Source: Ostrinia nubilalis
Taxonomy: Eukaryota; Arthropoda; Insecta; Lepidoptera; Crambidae
DNA: 64,000 nucleotides
Assembly: GCF_963855985.1 (NCBI RefSeq)
Contig: NC_087100.1
Span: forward strand, 3,941,001-4,005,000
Direction: 5' to 3'
The position numbers and the translations under genes were made by a program. Every line of letters begins with the position of its first letter. The stretch's first letter is position 1. Below are positions 10,286-23,137 of this stretch, piece after piece. The notes under the pieces are model-generated. The model was not told the DNA's origin, searched no databases, and was given only the letters and a program-made list of their open reading frames with translations.

Positions 10286-12303
10286 AAAATACAGATTCAA
10301 AACTAGATTATTTCATATTTATACTAGATTATTAAATAATCCGCCAGTTTGTAAAGCCCTGCTACGGTTGTCCAGGATGATGGGCCCAAATTAATCAGAA
10401 ACCGCAGGATTATGGCGGCCGGGCTTAAACTCCTTGACCTACTTATCCTTATAATTCAGGAAGTAATAAATTAAGTTTGTAATTAAGTATTTACTACATT
10501 TTTAAAGTAACCAAATAAAGTAACGACATTTTTTTCTGAGCTTTGGAAATTATATATTGTTTTAAACTTTCACGGTCACTATCATATTATTATTACTGAC
10601 GGGATTGCTACCATGTACCAACTCAAAATTAAGGTAATAATAACTGGAAATAAATTTTAAACTTACTGATTTTTTGCCGGACTGAGTAAGAAATAAAAAC
10701 TGATTTCTTTGAGGTGTCTGTCTGTTGATTTGTTTGGACGAAAAATGGCTTAATTTTACCAAAAATTCATCATCTTCTGCCACACTTCTCAACTGTGTGT
10801 CACCACACAAGTTAAAACGACAACTCGTACTATTCGAAGTGTTGAATTTCAACGCTATCGAATTTCTACTTCATAAACTATTCCATGAGACTTGGACCAT
10901 GTTTGCGTAGGTGGCTGAGCTCAAAGGATCGACATTCATGATGGAATATTTTAGGCAAAAATCACTTATACTTACACCTGTTATATTGCTCTAATAAAAG
11001 CCAAAGTAAAACGCATCATTATCGCAAAAGGAAGATCCAAAATCGAACCCTAAACTAAACATAAAAAAGAGTGCAAAATAGACCTTCTCTAATAAGGTTC
11101 CTTTTTCAGACAGATTACAGACTGTCTAGAAAAAACAAGGAGCAATTTTTCGTTAAAAATATCCAATATTTTTAATACTTTCTATTTGATAGCCTTGTCT
11201 AGTAACGATATAAAATCCATCGAAATATCAGAAGCTGAGTGCCACCTACACGTTAACATTGTCACTTATTATACGCTGATGTGGGAGGATATAAACCCTT
11301 TTATATACCTAGTATGTACATTCACGGCGTCTTCGTTATTTCATAGAATTACTTACAATAAGATTTCTTATCATGTCAGGCAACGTGGTGACCTGATGAT
11401 ACCCCCTTTCAAACCATAAGCGATCGCATGAGGCCGTGATAACAATCGATTTGTGTCTCGATACGCGGGTCCTCAAGTATCGATAAACGGCAATAAAGAA
11501 GATGAAATTCGGAAATTAACTAAAAAATAGTGTAAACATTCGAATACTCAATCCAAAAGGCAACCGAGTCGCAGCAATCGATCAAAATATATGACACTTA
11601 AGAATATCAGATTTCATACTTCAAAGAAAAAACCCTGGAGTCACTGAATCGGTCCTCACGAAGCCGGATGCCTGTAATTGAGTTAGTGCCAGCACTCCCG
11701 GCTCCTCTTAAAGTGTGGCCACGAAATTAGGCTTATTGTTAACGCTTTCTTTTTGAGAAACGTCTTTTGAGACTCGTCTTTTGAGACTCGTTAGAATCTA
11801 AACTAATTTAGCAACTATAAACACGTTTGCTTTCTTGTGCTTGAATGATTTGTATGTATAAATGACAGGTTCCATAGTAGGTACTATCAAAATATCACTG
11901 TATTCACTGTCCATCATTAATATCAATTGCTTTTTGATAGTTAAAGTAATTTGGTGTTATTAAACTTTGCTCTTTTGTTTCTTTAAAGTCTAAACTTGGG
12001 AGTCATGGTAGTCGATTGCTCGCTCAGTAATCTTTGTCAATACTGTGTACTTTTGAACTATTTTTTGACATCTTAATATCTATTTTGCCAGCTTACAATT
12101 AATCTCGCTGGCTTCGTGGCCCCAACATTAAGAGCCCACAGCGGATACGAAATCAATGCGATGAATAGACGAGAAACGAATTGCGGGAATCAGTAGGCGA
12201 AAGTTTGCAACAGACAAACCTCTAGTAATACTTCGTATATACCATTAACAGGCTACGGCTGGTACGATCTACGAAGGCTGGAGGTGTAAGACTGTTTTTT
12301 TAT
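10286..12303. other. No gene seen
   Basis: AT-rich DNA. Open frames up to 96 codons on both strands overlap each other and lack domains. I could not identify a repeat family. Confidence 0.4.
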
Positions 12304-12465
12304 GTCAAATCAAATCATTTATTCAGTACTTATGTCCTTTCTAGGGCGCTTCTACACGCCCCAAATAGCTTGCCCTACCACCACTTCGGGACAACAAATG
12401 GGCTTGTGCTGAGAAAAGGGGCGGAAAGGACTCAGTTATTTTTGTCAGCCTCTTTTTCAATTAAT
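12304..12465. mobile_element. Probable LINE 3' remnant (CCCTACCACCACTTCGGGAC family)
   Basis: Carries CAAATCAAATCATTTATTCA followed by CCCTACCACCACTTCGGGAC, ACAAATGGGCTTGTGCTGAG and AGGACTCAGT. A shorter relative is at 58712-58772 and a fragment of the GCTGAGAAGAAG part is at about 59715. I recognise this as a common dispersed lepidopteran repeat, probably the reverse-oriented end of a non-LTR element. The exact family is not certain. Confidence 0.5.
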
Positions 12466-15400
12466 AGATACGGCAAATACTTACATTAAATAAGATTATA
12501 CTCACTATCCTCTAACCAGGTGTTTGAGAGCGTCTCTCTTCTTTCTTATATTTTAATGAAGCGCCGTCTTTTTGTATGGAAACGTAACACCATTAATTAT
12601 GTATGTCAAAGCCTTTAGAATGTATTTGGTTCCTTGGTTAAGACATAAATACAACAGGGTGGATATAACTAGAGAATTGACATTCCTTTTTATTGTGACT
12701 CTCCTTACAAGCTTTTGTTACTTATTCGCTAAACCAAATTTTGCAGTTAATTAAAACTAATAGAGTTTTCAGCATTTTAGTGAACGTAGTTTTTAGTTAC
12801 AGCTATCATTACCCTACTGAGGTAATACGAAGCAAACCCAAATTTATTAACATTGTTATGAGATCCCAAATTGTAATCCAGCTTACAATGCCGCATCCAA
12901 TCTGCCAGCAGCTCGACGCACCGACGGATATAAGTCGGCATTTAATTGGTGCGGAACTTAGTTATCGAACTTGTACCCTCCAATGAAGTCCATCCATTAT
13001 GGATGACCCATCTTGTTGTGATAATGAATCTATTCAACTCCACAGATTTTGTGCTACAGTGAATATTACTTACGTTGATGGTCTGTCGGTATAGATATTG
13101 GATGGAAGTAAAAGAAATTTTGTGTCGTTATTAGTTGTAACTTTTGGAGAGTCACCCGACGCATCACTTTAGTGTGTTTTTATATTCATGTCTGTCCTGA
13201 CATTGCTGACCTTCTCACTTCTTCCCCTTGAAATGAAGATACAACTTAATTCAAAGACGAAATAATTCCATCCTGTGATTGGTTGAATATCGACATTTAG
13301 ACCAATCATAAGCTTCGTGAGTTTATATCTGCCTATCGATCTATTCTTGAGTATAAATCTAGTTTTGAGATCTTCTTTTAATACATAAGTCGAACAGTAT
13401 TATCAGATACAAAGTCTGGATAAAAGTACATTAATTTGCTGTATATTTACTACTTAATTAGGACTGTAACTTCCACACAACTATCTATTCTAATTTGAAG
13501 GACCTACATGTTTGAGTTCACCCAATTTATCCTCTAATACGCACTGCTTTGTACTCTCAGCTTCAAGCGAAACCACAGGTAAATGCTAGTCATAAAATTA
13601 ACAGCCACCGTCACCAAATTGTCAGCCGCACGGGTGCCGGCCTATTACACCGCATTACGTATTAAACGCTCGCTAGCGCTGCTAAAGGGATGTTATCTAT
13701 GTAATGGGCGATGGGAAATGGGAAATGACCCGGTGTTCAATCGGACTTGGTGGAATTTTGAAGTTTGTAGCTGTCATCTTTGGTAGCAATTTGTTGGGAT
13801 CGCACAGGGTACAATTTTCGAACCATATACTTTGATGTAGTATAAAATTCAGTTTTTTGAAACAGTGGAAAAGCAGTGTAACTTTTCACTTATTCAAACT
13901 CCATCATCTAATTTGTTATGTATAAGTAAAAGAAATGGTTCGTTATTTATTAATTATAAAACAACTGAACCAAATAGGTTCATTAATAAATGCGATAACA
14001 AAGCCTCTTGCTTTGTCACATTATTTCCTATACCAGCACCGCTCATAACATCTACATCGAAGCTAAACAACCGCTCATTGGCCTACATTAATTATTAACG
14101 CGTCTGTCGCTCAGCGCTGAAGTATCTATAGTGCAGTGTTTGGATAATGTCACACGATTCAATTAGTACCGCTAATTTGTATGTCGACAGTATGAAGCGT
14201 AGAAAATTCGATCGTCTCCCTACAATCGGCGAAAGCTTGTTTTTTCACCTTGAACTAGAATTGTAGAAAATTACATTTAACTAGAGTTGATTGAGCTAAA
14301 TTATCCCAATTTATTAATATTTAATTTAAGCTCTTTTCCAGAATCATTGGATTATGGATGTTGAGTCAACCTACATCGTCTATCACCATAAATTTTATCG
14401 CAAACGAGCATATGGGTATTTTGCCTAACCCCATCCATCCACATTTCAGCATGCTCCCGCCAAATACCAATCAACGGTAGTTGCCCGCTTCACGCTGTCA
14501 AATCAACATAATCATCTCATTCAAAAAGGTAATAGAACCTCCATCACGGAATTAGCCGTCGGGCGCACCATTACTGGCCATTAGATATTAATGCGGCCCA
14601 ACTGCAGCCCGGAGTCGCAGACAGGAATTTTGACGTAGCTCATTGTATTCATTATCAACTAGGCAGCGAGCTATACAGCTTTAGTAACGCTGCACGCTGA
14701 ATATTGCATTTTCACGCTGATGAACTAGAAATGGCTATAAAAGACCAGTCGTGTTATTAAAAATTTAAAACTCCCGAACTATGGAAATTGTAGTCCTTTC
14801 ATCAAACAGAAAAGAGATGATTGATTATCTTCAAACGGCTGAACTAGCTATCTAGATATATGATACATCCACTGTGGAATACTTTTAATCTGAACTGAAC
14901 CTATTTAAAGCAAGTTCAATTTAAGTTGTTTAACTAAAACATAAATTAGCTTATGAGTCGCAAAATGCCTCGGTAATTGTTTCCTTGAATCCCAAGGCGA
15001 AGCGTTGTGAAGCGAAAATCATTTAGATTCACAAATTCTCTAACCAATTTAGACAAACCATGGCGGAAAGCAAGTCATCATAAGCCAATAACTAGTAATA
15101 GCTGAGCTTCCCGAAACCCCTTTAGACTGCGCCCGCATTTATCGAGTGTGATATTGCATTTTGTGTAACTGAACGGTTTTTAAAGCGGAATTATGAAACT
15201 GTCAGTGTTTTCACTAAGCAATAGAATAAATAAATGGTACCTACTAATAGTCACATTAATTTATCTAGCTTAATAGAGCTTATAATGTATTCGATCCTCT
15301 TTGTCATATACGTTTTGTCTGAACAGTCTACAACACGTCGACCACACCTTAAAAGTGTTTTTCTTTTATAAAATAATACCAAGAAAAACGAATCTCCTAA

Positions 15401-17388
15401 AAAGCCTCTTACGGCGAAATAAGTATGAGTACCTCGTCCATTTACTTCATCAAATATGTCAATACATATTTTCCATTAATTCACTCTATACCTGACTCGC
15501 TTGGAAAGCGAGTGTCGCGTTTCATCTCGGAGGAAAGCTTTGCTAACCCACAGCTTACGTTTCAGCTTAAAATTTTCTCACCTCCAACCTAACGTGTTCC
15601 CACAATAGCTTGCCGGCATTAACCTAAATGGACTTAAACAATGTTCATATGAAAAATTTAGGACGGGAACAGACGACAACACATCAAGGTTAAAACTGTA
15701 GCCTCTTATGTAGCTGTCATAAGTGCTATTTTGCAATATAATTATGCAGTTGGAGACTGTAAATTTTTGCCTGCAAAGCTTCCGTGCCCTGGGACCCTTA
15801 TTCATCACACTTAGGCCGGTTCGCACGAGACCAATAAACCAACTAAATGTGCAACGCTGCAAAAATATGCTGGCTTTAAAATTTTAATAGAACTGCTCCA
15901 ACAACTGGGTTCAGCGAGTGTGATCGTTAAAACTAAATACATTTTCTTGAGAAAAATCTAGGGATCCGTTTATTTAGCTGGAGAAGCGAAGCATTTCAAT
16001 AAAACTGGTACAAATCCACAGTCTTTGAAACTATCGTTTTCTTTAACTGTTCCAGTTTAGTTGGGATAATTCAGGCATAAATCGTTAGGAAATATCCGAC
16101 GTCAGATGACTATAGTGTCGCATAAAGACTCTTCGCCATAGTTTAGTTATTTTTCTAGCATTTTATGTGCGTGCGCTGTAATTGCAATTGCTATGGTACT
16201 GTAAAACTATCACACACGGTTTATTGCGCACGTGCTTAGTGATTTACACCATGGTATGCTTAACTTCGCGTGTTTCGTAAATTAGTCTAATTTATTTACT
16301 TGATTAGTTGACATTAAAAATTAACGAAGGTACCATTTAGGTACTTACTAAAAAAACACTTCGATCTAGCATTGAAAGTCTAGTTGGTTTTCAAGTTAGA
16401 TTTTTATAGCTTTCAAGAAGTGTGACGTCAATAACTCAAAATTGCTATGGGATTATGGATATTGCATAAAATGTAAATCAATTGACTGTGGAGTCAAGTA
16501 CCCACTTAGAGATTTAGAAAAAATCCTACTGAACCCTTCAGAGAACAGCCAACTCGTAATGCCCTTTGACTTGAACGCAAAAGAATAAAATGTGCAATCG
16601 GAAATAATTGCTGCACAACTGAACTGTCAATGGGTTTCTTTGAGACTTAACACTGGTTTTCAGCGTTTGTTATAGTTTTTTGTCAATTGTGAACTGTATT
16701 CGTTAAAGTTTGGAGTCGTATTTCAGTTGTAAAGTTTATACTTTAAAGTTTTAAGTATTCAGTTTCAGAGTTCGACTCGACCGGGAATGTACTTCGGTAT
16801 TTTTAGCGCAGGACGAAATTGTGTGCAACATTTTCGTAGTAGTTACGAGTACCTATTTACTTCCTATGAATACAGAATTTGAGATTTTACAAAATACTCT
16901 TAAAATTTTATTTTGGAAATTTTTGTGGTATCTCAAAATGACTAAATAATTCTGATGTTAGATGCTTCGTTTTATTATAATATTTTTGGTGTTACAAGTT
17001 TTTAAATCGTACAAAAAGTTGTCGGATAGGCTAAAAGTTTGGTGACGCAAAAAAGACGTTTTGGAATAATAAAAGAATACAAAACCTGGTAGTTACTTTT
17101 AGAAAGTCAATATAGATTAACGAGTATATTCATATTTTTTATATTTACAAGGGTATAAAAACTCACCACTATTATTTTATTTCCCATTAATTGGAAAGAC
17201 GTGATCTACTAGTTTGATTATTATTTTACATGACAAGGTTCGAAAGAACCCATCAAACTAGGGATTCTGATAACTGAATATTTGTCAAGATCTAACAGAC
17301 GAATGCAAGCAATAGTATTGGATGTAACAACCCCTTCTGGATGCTGTCAGACAACTTTCAACCTAATTTGTATGCAACAGTCATATTA
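12466..17388. other. No gene seen; some GC-richer noncoding islands
   Basis: No coding region could be supported. Short islands with more balanced composition stand out, for example 12880-12970 and 14460-14650. The latter contains GCCGTCGGGCGCACCATTAC and a TAATGCGGCCC box. Such islands can be conserved regulatory elements, but only cross-species comparison would show it. Confidence 0.4.
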
Positions 17389-17396
17389 GTTATGAG

Positions 17397-17695
17397 TAGG
17401 GTTGCCATGCGTCCGGATAAAGCCGGACATAGTTAGGCTTTTTGATTGCGTGTCCGGCCAAAGTAACCGATGTCTGGCCTGTCCGGCTTTTGTTAGGCTT
17501 TTTATTTGGCTGCCGCGCCAGGCGAAAGTCGGGCCACAGAATAAGGCACGCACGCATCAGGACGTTAGGCACCCGATGATGATAGTACTCACTCGTGAGC
17601 TCACTAATTGCACTCCCCCCCTGCTTTTAGGGTAAAATGTCCGGCCAAATGAAGCACATAGTCCCGCTTTTGTGTTTTTGGACCTGGCAACCCTA
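17397..17695. mobile_element. hAT-like MITE with 8-bp target duplication
   Basis: Terminal inverted repeats TAGGGTTGCCA (17397-17407) and TGGCAACCCTA (17685-17695) are flanked by a perfect 8-bp direct repeat GTTATGAG (17389-17396 and 17696-17703). An 8-bp duplication with this kind of terminus is the signature of hAT superfamily elements. The interior repeats GTCCGGCC / GCCGGACA words and has no transposase. A shorter relative sits at 54084-54274. Confidence 0.85.
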
Positions 17696-17849
17696 GTTAT
17701 GAGTACGGAGTGGAAACTTGAGCTTGTCTAATTCAATGTTCGATTTCAGTGCGAACGTTCTAGAACTTGACTGCTAATTGGTAATTTGTGCGGAGTTTGC
17801 TGTCATTTTATCGTATAAAAAGACCTTGAGGTACAGTCGGCGTCAAATG

Positions 17850-18215
17850 TTCTTCTTCTTCTTCTTATTCGTTACGCTCTTGGCAGAGCGGTCGTGGTCA
17901 CGTTGAGGCGTTGTTCACATCGTTGTAGAGGCGGATACAACTCTCCGCACGATCTCCCTCCATCTCTCTCTATTGGCAGACTTTCTGGTGCAGTCACATA
18001 AGCGTCTCCCACTGCTGCTTTCACTTGGTCGGTCCAGCGCATTGGCGACCTGCCACGCGATCGGGTTCCTTCAACTTTTCCCTGGACGACCAGTCGTTAT
18101 ATGGAGTTGTCATCCCGCCTCGAGACATGTCCGAAGTATTGCAGTATGCGCGACTGTACTACGGTTGATAAACGCTGAGTGACACCGAGCTCCTGGAGTA
18201 TGGACACATTGGTAC
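17850..18215 (-). mobile_element. LINE 3' fragment, second family
   Basis: The minus strand reads with RILQYFGHVSRR, then RLVVQGKVEGTRSRGRSPMR and RWTDQVKAAVG, the C-terminal end of a non-LTR retrotransposon ORF. It ends near TTALPRA with a (GAA)n tail, seen on + as CTTCTTCTTCTTC at 17850. It differs from the other RTE-type copies (RSRGRSP(M/T)RWTDQVK in place of GRPPTRWTDD). Stop codons and small gaps show it is dead. Confidence 0.7.
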
Positions 18216-20437
18216 GGAACTACCTAAAAAGCAAAAAAATAGTTCGGGACACCTAAAAAGCAAAAAGTTCGCAGCACGTCTTTGTTACAATCGGAATAAG
18301 GATGTGTTGTCAATTTTTGGGGTACGTTGGGTGTTACGTACTATTTAACGCTCAATGTACTTACTAGCTGTTGCCCACGGTTTAACATGACTGGAGTCAA
18401 GTAAGTATGTGTACTCCTATTGTTTCCAATATCTGAGAAACTGAAACGTGTCATTATTTCAGTGTTTTAGAACTAGGTGCAGAACGACGCTAAGAATTCA
18501 AATTAAAGCATAGTTGGAGGCTTTCGATTGGTTCAATTTCATTACTTTGACAAATCACAGGACAGAATCTATGACTGAAATGGAATTGATCTTTGAGGTT
18601 AGGACACGACCGAGACATGTTGTGTGTCTATCTTCTGCTTTTTCTGTCTCTCAACGTTTGTAATATCACTATAACTGTCCTTCATATTGATCACAGAAAC
18701 TAAAGGGAGATCTGACAAGGGGGCGGGGCCGGTGTCGCAACAAATGCCCAAAAACAGAGCACATTGAGAGCAATGATGACAGCTGCGACGTCATTATGTA
18801 AACAGTTTACATTGCTTGCGTAGTACTAAAGATTATTCGAACGTTGAGTACTGATACCGCAGTGGATAATGAGCACATATTTTGATTACTTTGTGTGTGA
18901 ATTTCTAATGCGACACTGAGTTTCGAACTCAGCGCATTAGTTGGCATCTCTCTATGTCTTTATGGTTCAAATCGTACATCTTACAGAAAAGTATTAACTT
19001 CCAATGAAAAACGACTCTTATCTCTTCTATCACAAGGTTCCATAACTTCTGCAAGGGTTATGCTAGTGGAAACGAAAGCTAATTAAGATTTTGGGCCATC
19101 CACATACTTATTACGATCCAGATGGCAATCTAAGCTACGGGAGTCTTCCTATTGTCCAGTGGCAAGCCTAACGGATGATAAATGGGTTTGTCCCGATTAC
19201 AATGCTCATTGTATGTGGCTGATGATATCTTGATACTTGTGTTAAGTGATGCTTGTATTGTAATAAGGGGATTAAAATGTGTTGCGGTATAAAAATGATT
19301 TTGTTGTGACCAAACGTTAAAACGGGATATTTTAACACTCTTAGACGCGTGTGCAATATTAAGCTACCTTTAGTGCCAATCCGATTAATCTTCCAGTGAC
19401 TTTTGAGAATTTTATTTAACATTTAACAGCGTGACAAATTATTTTCTTTAAAATGACTATGATTAATCTACTACATATAGGTACAAGTTAACTTTTCTTT
19501 CGATAAAACTTAGGATAAGTGAAGTAGGAAATTATAAGGGGAGGTTTTCAGAAAAAAAAACATGGCTATAGGTATTCGTTGTCAGGAATATAATTACATA
19601 TAAGATACTAAAACTACAAGCTTCGTCAGACATTCTACCAGCAATAATCGATGAGTAAATCGAGGTAAACGGCACCTGGCAGACAAATTGGCTTTCTTAA
19701 TGTGTTTGTACTTTTGTACTTTCATAAGAACATTCAGACCGATATATCGTCACTGGATTTGTTTAAAGACAACGTTTTATTCGATAAAGTCACAAATATG
19801 TATATTGTTTTTTACCCGACTGCCCCAGAAGGAGGGTTATTTGAACGTATTCAATAAAACAAATGGATATGCGGTAGGTATCGGTAGTATAGAGTAATCT
19901 GTGTCTTACTAATTTGTTCAAAGTTCTACACTTTCAAAAAGTATTTAGCGATGGACAACAGAGTAGCTACTTGCGTAGCGAATTTACTAGTACTATTAGT
20001 ATTTCGCACAGTGTATTAAACTAGTATTCGTTTGACCCTTCTTAGGGAAACCCTAATCGCAGAGTGCTATCTAAAACAAACAAAACTTAATGCTGCATCA
20101 GCTATTTTACTTACCTAGTATTTTAATCTAATATCTAATACATACTAGCTCCATCCAAGCCCACTCTACGTGTGCTAGCTGCATATACATGCCTATTAAC
20201 CACTCCATCAAACTCAGTACTTAGTAGGTACTCTGGAACGCCTAGTATTTCACGTATCGAGTAGGGCAGTGCCATAAAGTTAATATACCTAGCGGAATAG
20301 AGCAACAAGAACTGAGCGAGCGACTGCGTAAAAAAATTAACTGTGGAAACTTAATTGATTTATGTGTTTTCTTATTGCACCTAAGTTAAATTATATTGTA
20401 ACTGTATGTTTTCCAATAAATAAATAAATAAATAAAA
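18216..20437. other. No gene seen; one strong hairpin at 18905-18940
   Basis: AT-rich DNA without coding signal. At 18905-18940 the arms CTAATGCG/CGCATTAG enclose a second stem CTGAGTT/AACTCAG with a TCG loop and an ACA bulge. On the minus strand the loop side includes GTTCGAAAC, a B-box-like word. Confidence 0.45.
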
Positions 20438-20438
20438 A

Positions 20439-20802
20439 TTACATATTGTGCAGCGCCCCTAGCGGCTACTTTCAAGAAATAAAATCTTCATAGATTTTTT
20501 GACGTACTCGCTAGCGATCACACCTAACGTAAACTCATGGTAAGCACACAGCCACACTGTGTGATAAAAAGAGATGCGTGAGGCCGTCGCCGTCACGTCA
20601 AATAGAACAGTGTGCTTACCATGAGTTTACGTTAGGCGCGCTCGCTAGCGAGTACGTCAAAAAAATCTATGAAGATTTTATTTCTTGAAAGTAGCCACTA
20701 GGGGCGCTGCACAATATGTCATACATTTTAATGTCATTTTTTTACGCAGTCGCTAGCGAGCACACCTAACGTAAACTCATGGTAAGCACACTGTTTTTGC
20801 AA
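20439..20802. repeat. MITE inverted repeat plus a third partial copy
   Basis: Left arm (20439-20549) contains GTGCAGCGCCCCTAGCGGC and ends in CATGGTAAGCACAC. The right arm (20610-20720) is its near-complete reverse complement, beginning GTGTGCTTACCATGAG. A third partial copy in the left-arm orientation follows at 20751-20802. The core shares the CGCCCCTAGCGG block with the MITEs at 5883 and 7567. Two facing copies around a 60-bp spacer could fold into a hairpin RNA if transcribed. Confidence 0.75.
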
Positions 20803-21519
20803 TTATTTGACGTCATTCTTAAACTGCCACGCTCGAGTATTGCTGAAAATTCCCCTATTCGCCTCCCTAACTATAGTAGTTATTGGCACGCTGAAAATTT
20901 AAACTGAGATATTTTCCGATTTGACGTGAGTGAAATCGTGGATGTTTATAAGAAATAGCTCTTCAAAAACGTGGTGATTGGTTCAGTAATTAATTTATTG
21001 TAAAAAACGGTTAAATAATCCTGACCACTGACACACAAATGCTCTTTTCCGAAGGATTATTAACTTTATGGGTAGTACCTACCTAGTAACCTCTCGTTCC
21101 CACCGCTGCAACTCCTGTGTAGCCAGGATCTACAGCTTGACCGCCAATAAAAACCCAACCAGTGAAGGTAGTTCTACCTAGTACGTACTAGGTCCCTCCC
21201 TTCCCTCGATAATGACCGTGTACCGCAAACAAGCACCGCACGCTATTAAGATACTCCGCCCGATACGACGTGACTCTTCGTGTACTTTTTAATTATATTT
21301 TCCATTCTACGTTTAGTCTGTCAATGTTGCTCGTGATTCATGCTACAATTTGAAGCGACTTTAGCAGTTATTGCTAACAGAATAAAGATTGTGACTGTTT
21401 GAGAACTTAAGAATTAGTGTAATATAGTTGGAAAATCTTTGCAAAGAGACATCCTCTTTGTGAGAGTTATGTGAATGTGTGTAAGTTAGAAGTAAATTTT
21501 TGTTTTTCGTTCTCTTTAT
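20803..21519. other. No gene seen
   Basis: No recognisable feature apart from AT-rich sequence. Confidence 0.4.
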
Positions 21520-21575
21520 CATCGTCATCATCATTTCAGCCATAGGACGTCCACTGTTGAACATAGGTCTGTTCT
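21520..21575 (-). mobile_element. RTE-type LINE 3' scrap
   Basis: CATCGTCATCATCATTTCAG followed by CCATAGGACGTCCACTGTTG is the reverse complement of the LINE terminus and its trinucleotide tail. Only about 55 bp remain. Confidence 0.7.
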
Positions 21576-22036
21576 TAGGTGTGATCAAAGAAGATTTCAT
21601 GGGAGATGAAGTCCCATGAATGTACGAGACCGACTGCTTAGTTATTTACCTTTAGTTACAATGATGAATAGCTAACAAATGATAACTAAAGGCCGTTTAC
21701 TTTAGACGTTTTAATTTATCTGCCTGTCCTTCAACTTATTTCTCGTATTTGTTTTGTGTAGTTCATCAAGATGTATTTCATTGCTAATTGCCTCTTGAAA
21801 ATGAAGCTTCTTTAGAAGGCGACTGACCCACTCCTATTTCATTTCATTCTGGTATCTTATTCAAGGTTTATTCGCTAGTATTATTTAGCAATCAACGACT
21901 TTGTTTAATAAACGGATATCGAAGGCACGATTTCTTTTGTTTGTACTACATTTAATTATCTATTCAGAAATTTGCTAGTAAGATAATCGTCACAATTATT
22001 ATGTCAACGCAAAATTGTGAACTCCGTCAGTTTATA

Positions 22037-23137
22037 CAGTGTGAGTCACGTTAAAGTGTACATATGAAAATAGATGAAACTAGACCTATTTTTATCGACA
22101 AAAAAGAGGTCAAAAAATGTTTGAGATTTTTTTTTAATTTTTTATAGATTTTTTTTTCTTCCAATTACTTATTGTAAAGAAAACGTAATAACTTTTAAAC
22201 CAAGCGGTATATCCTGATAAAATAAAAACAGTAATAATGCTAAATAACAGGTGATACTAAAAAAATACATACAATACACAAAAAAGGCCAACAAATAATA
22301 AAAAATGATACTTTTTGAAAAAAATCTGCTTTTAAATTCGTGTTTTTTTGGTTATTTGATAAATTTCTCCAAAAAATGCCCCTATAACCGGTGATTTTTA
22401 TTACTTTGTATTATTCTCTATCGTATTACCTTCGTAAAACAAAAAATCGCATGTGTCTATCCCTATCACAACGCTTGCAATGATCGTTTGAACTAAGTCT
22501 CTCCGGGCGCGCCATTCAACGCTTCGTTAACAACGAAACTGAAAATGGCTCTAGATTTGTAATTTTGATAAAGACAAGTTAGATTTCAAATAAAAACCTA
22601 AGATTTCGAAGTAAAATAATCATTTTAGTTAAAATTAAAATTGTCTCTACCTGTAGCGGAGAATAATGTTGTGGCAGGCCTTTGTTCAAACGATCATAGC
22701 AAATGTTGTGATAGGGATAGAGACATGCGATTTTTGGTTTTACAAAGATAATACGATAGAGAATAATACAAAGTAATAAAAACCCCTAATATAGGGGCAT
22801 TTTTTTGAGAAATTTATCAAATAACCAAAAAAATACGAATTTTTAAACAGATTTTTTTCAAAAAGTATCATTTTTTATTATTTGTTGGCATTTTCTGGGT
22901 ATTTTATGTATTTTTTTAGTATCGCCTGTTATTTAGCATTATTACTGTTTTTATTTTATCAGGATATACCTCTTAGTTTAAAAGTTATTACGTTTTCTTT
23001 ACGAGAAGCAATTGGAAGAAAAAAAATTCTATAAAAATAAAAAAAAATCTCAAAAATTTTTTGACCTCTTTTTTGTCGATAAAAATAGGTCTAGTTTCAC
23101 ATATTTTCATATGTACACTTTAACGTGACTCACACTG
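22037..23137. mobile_element. 1.1-kb foldback element with ~455-bp inverted arms
   Basis: The ends are CAGTGTGAGTCACGTTAAAG (22037) and its reverse complement ending at 23137. The inverted repeat continues inward to 22493 on the left and 22684 on the right, leaving a 190-bp centre. TA dinucleotides flank both ends (22035-22036 and 23138-23139), as for Tc1/mariner-type insertions. No transposase ORF is present. The arms differ by scattered substitutions and short indels (for example in the T-runs), so the insertion is not brand new. It may be a nonautonomous mariner-like palindrome or a Foldback-type element. Confidence 0.8.
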
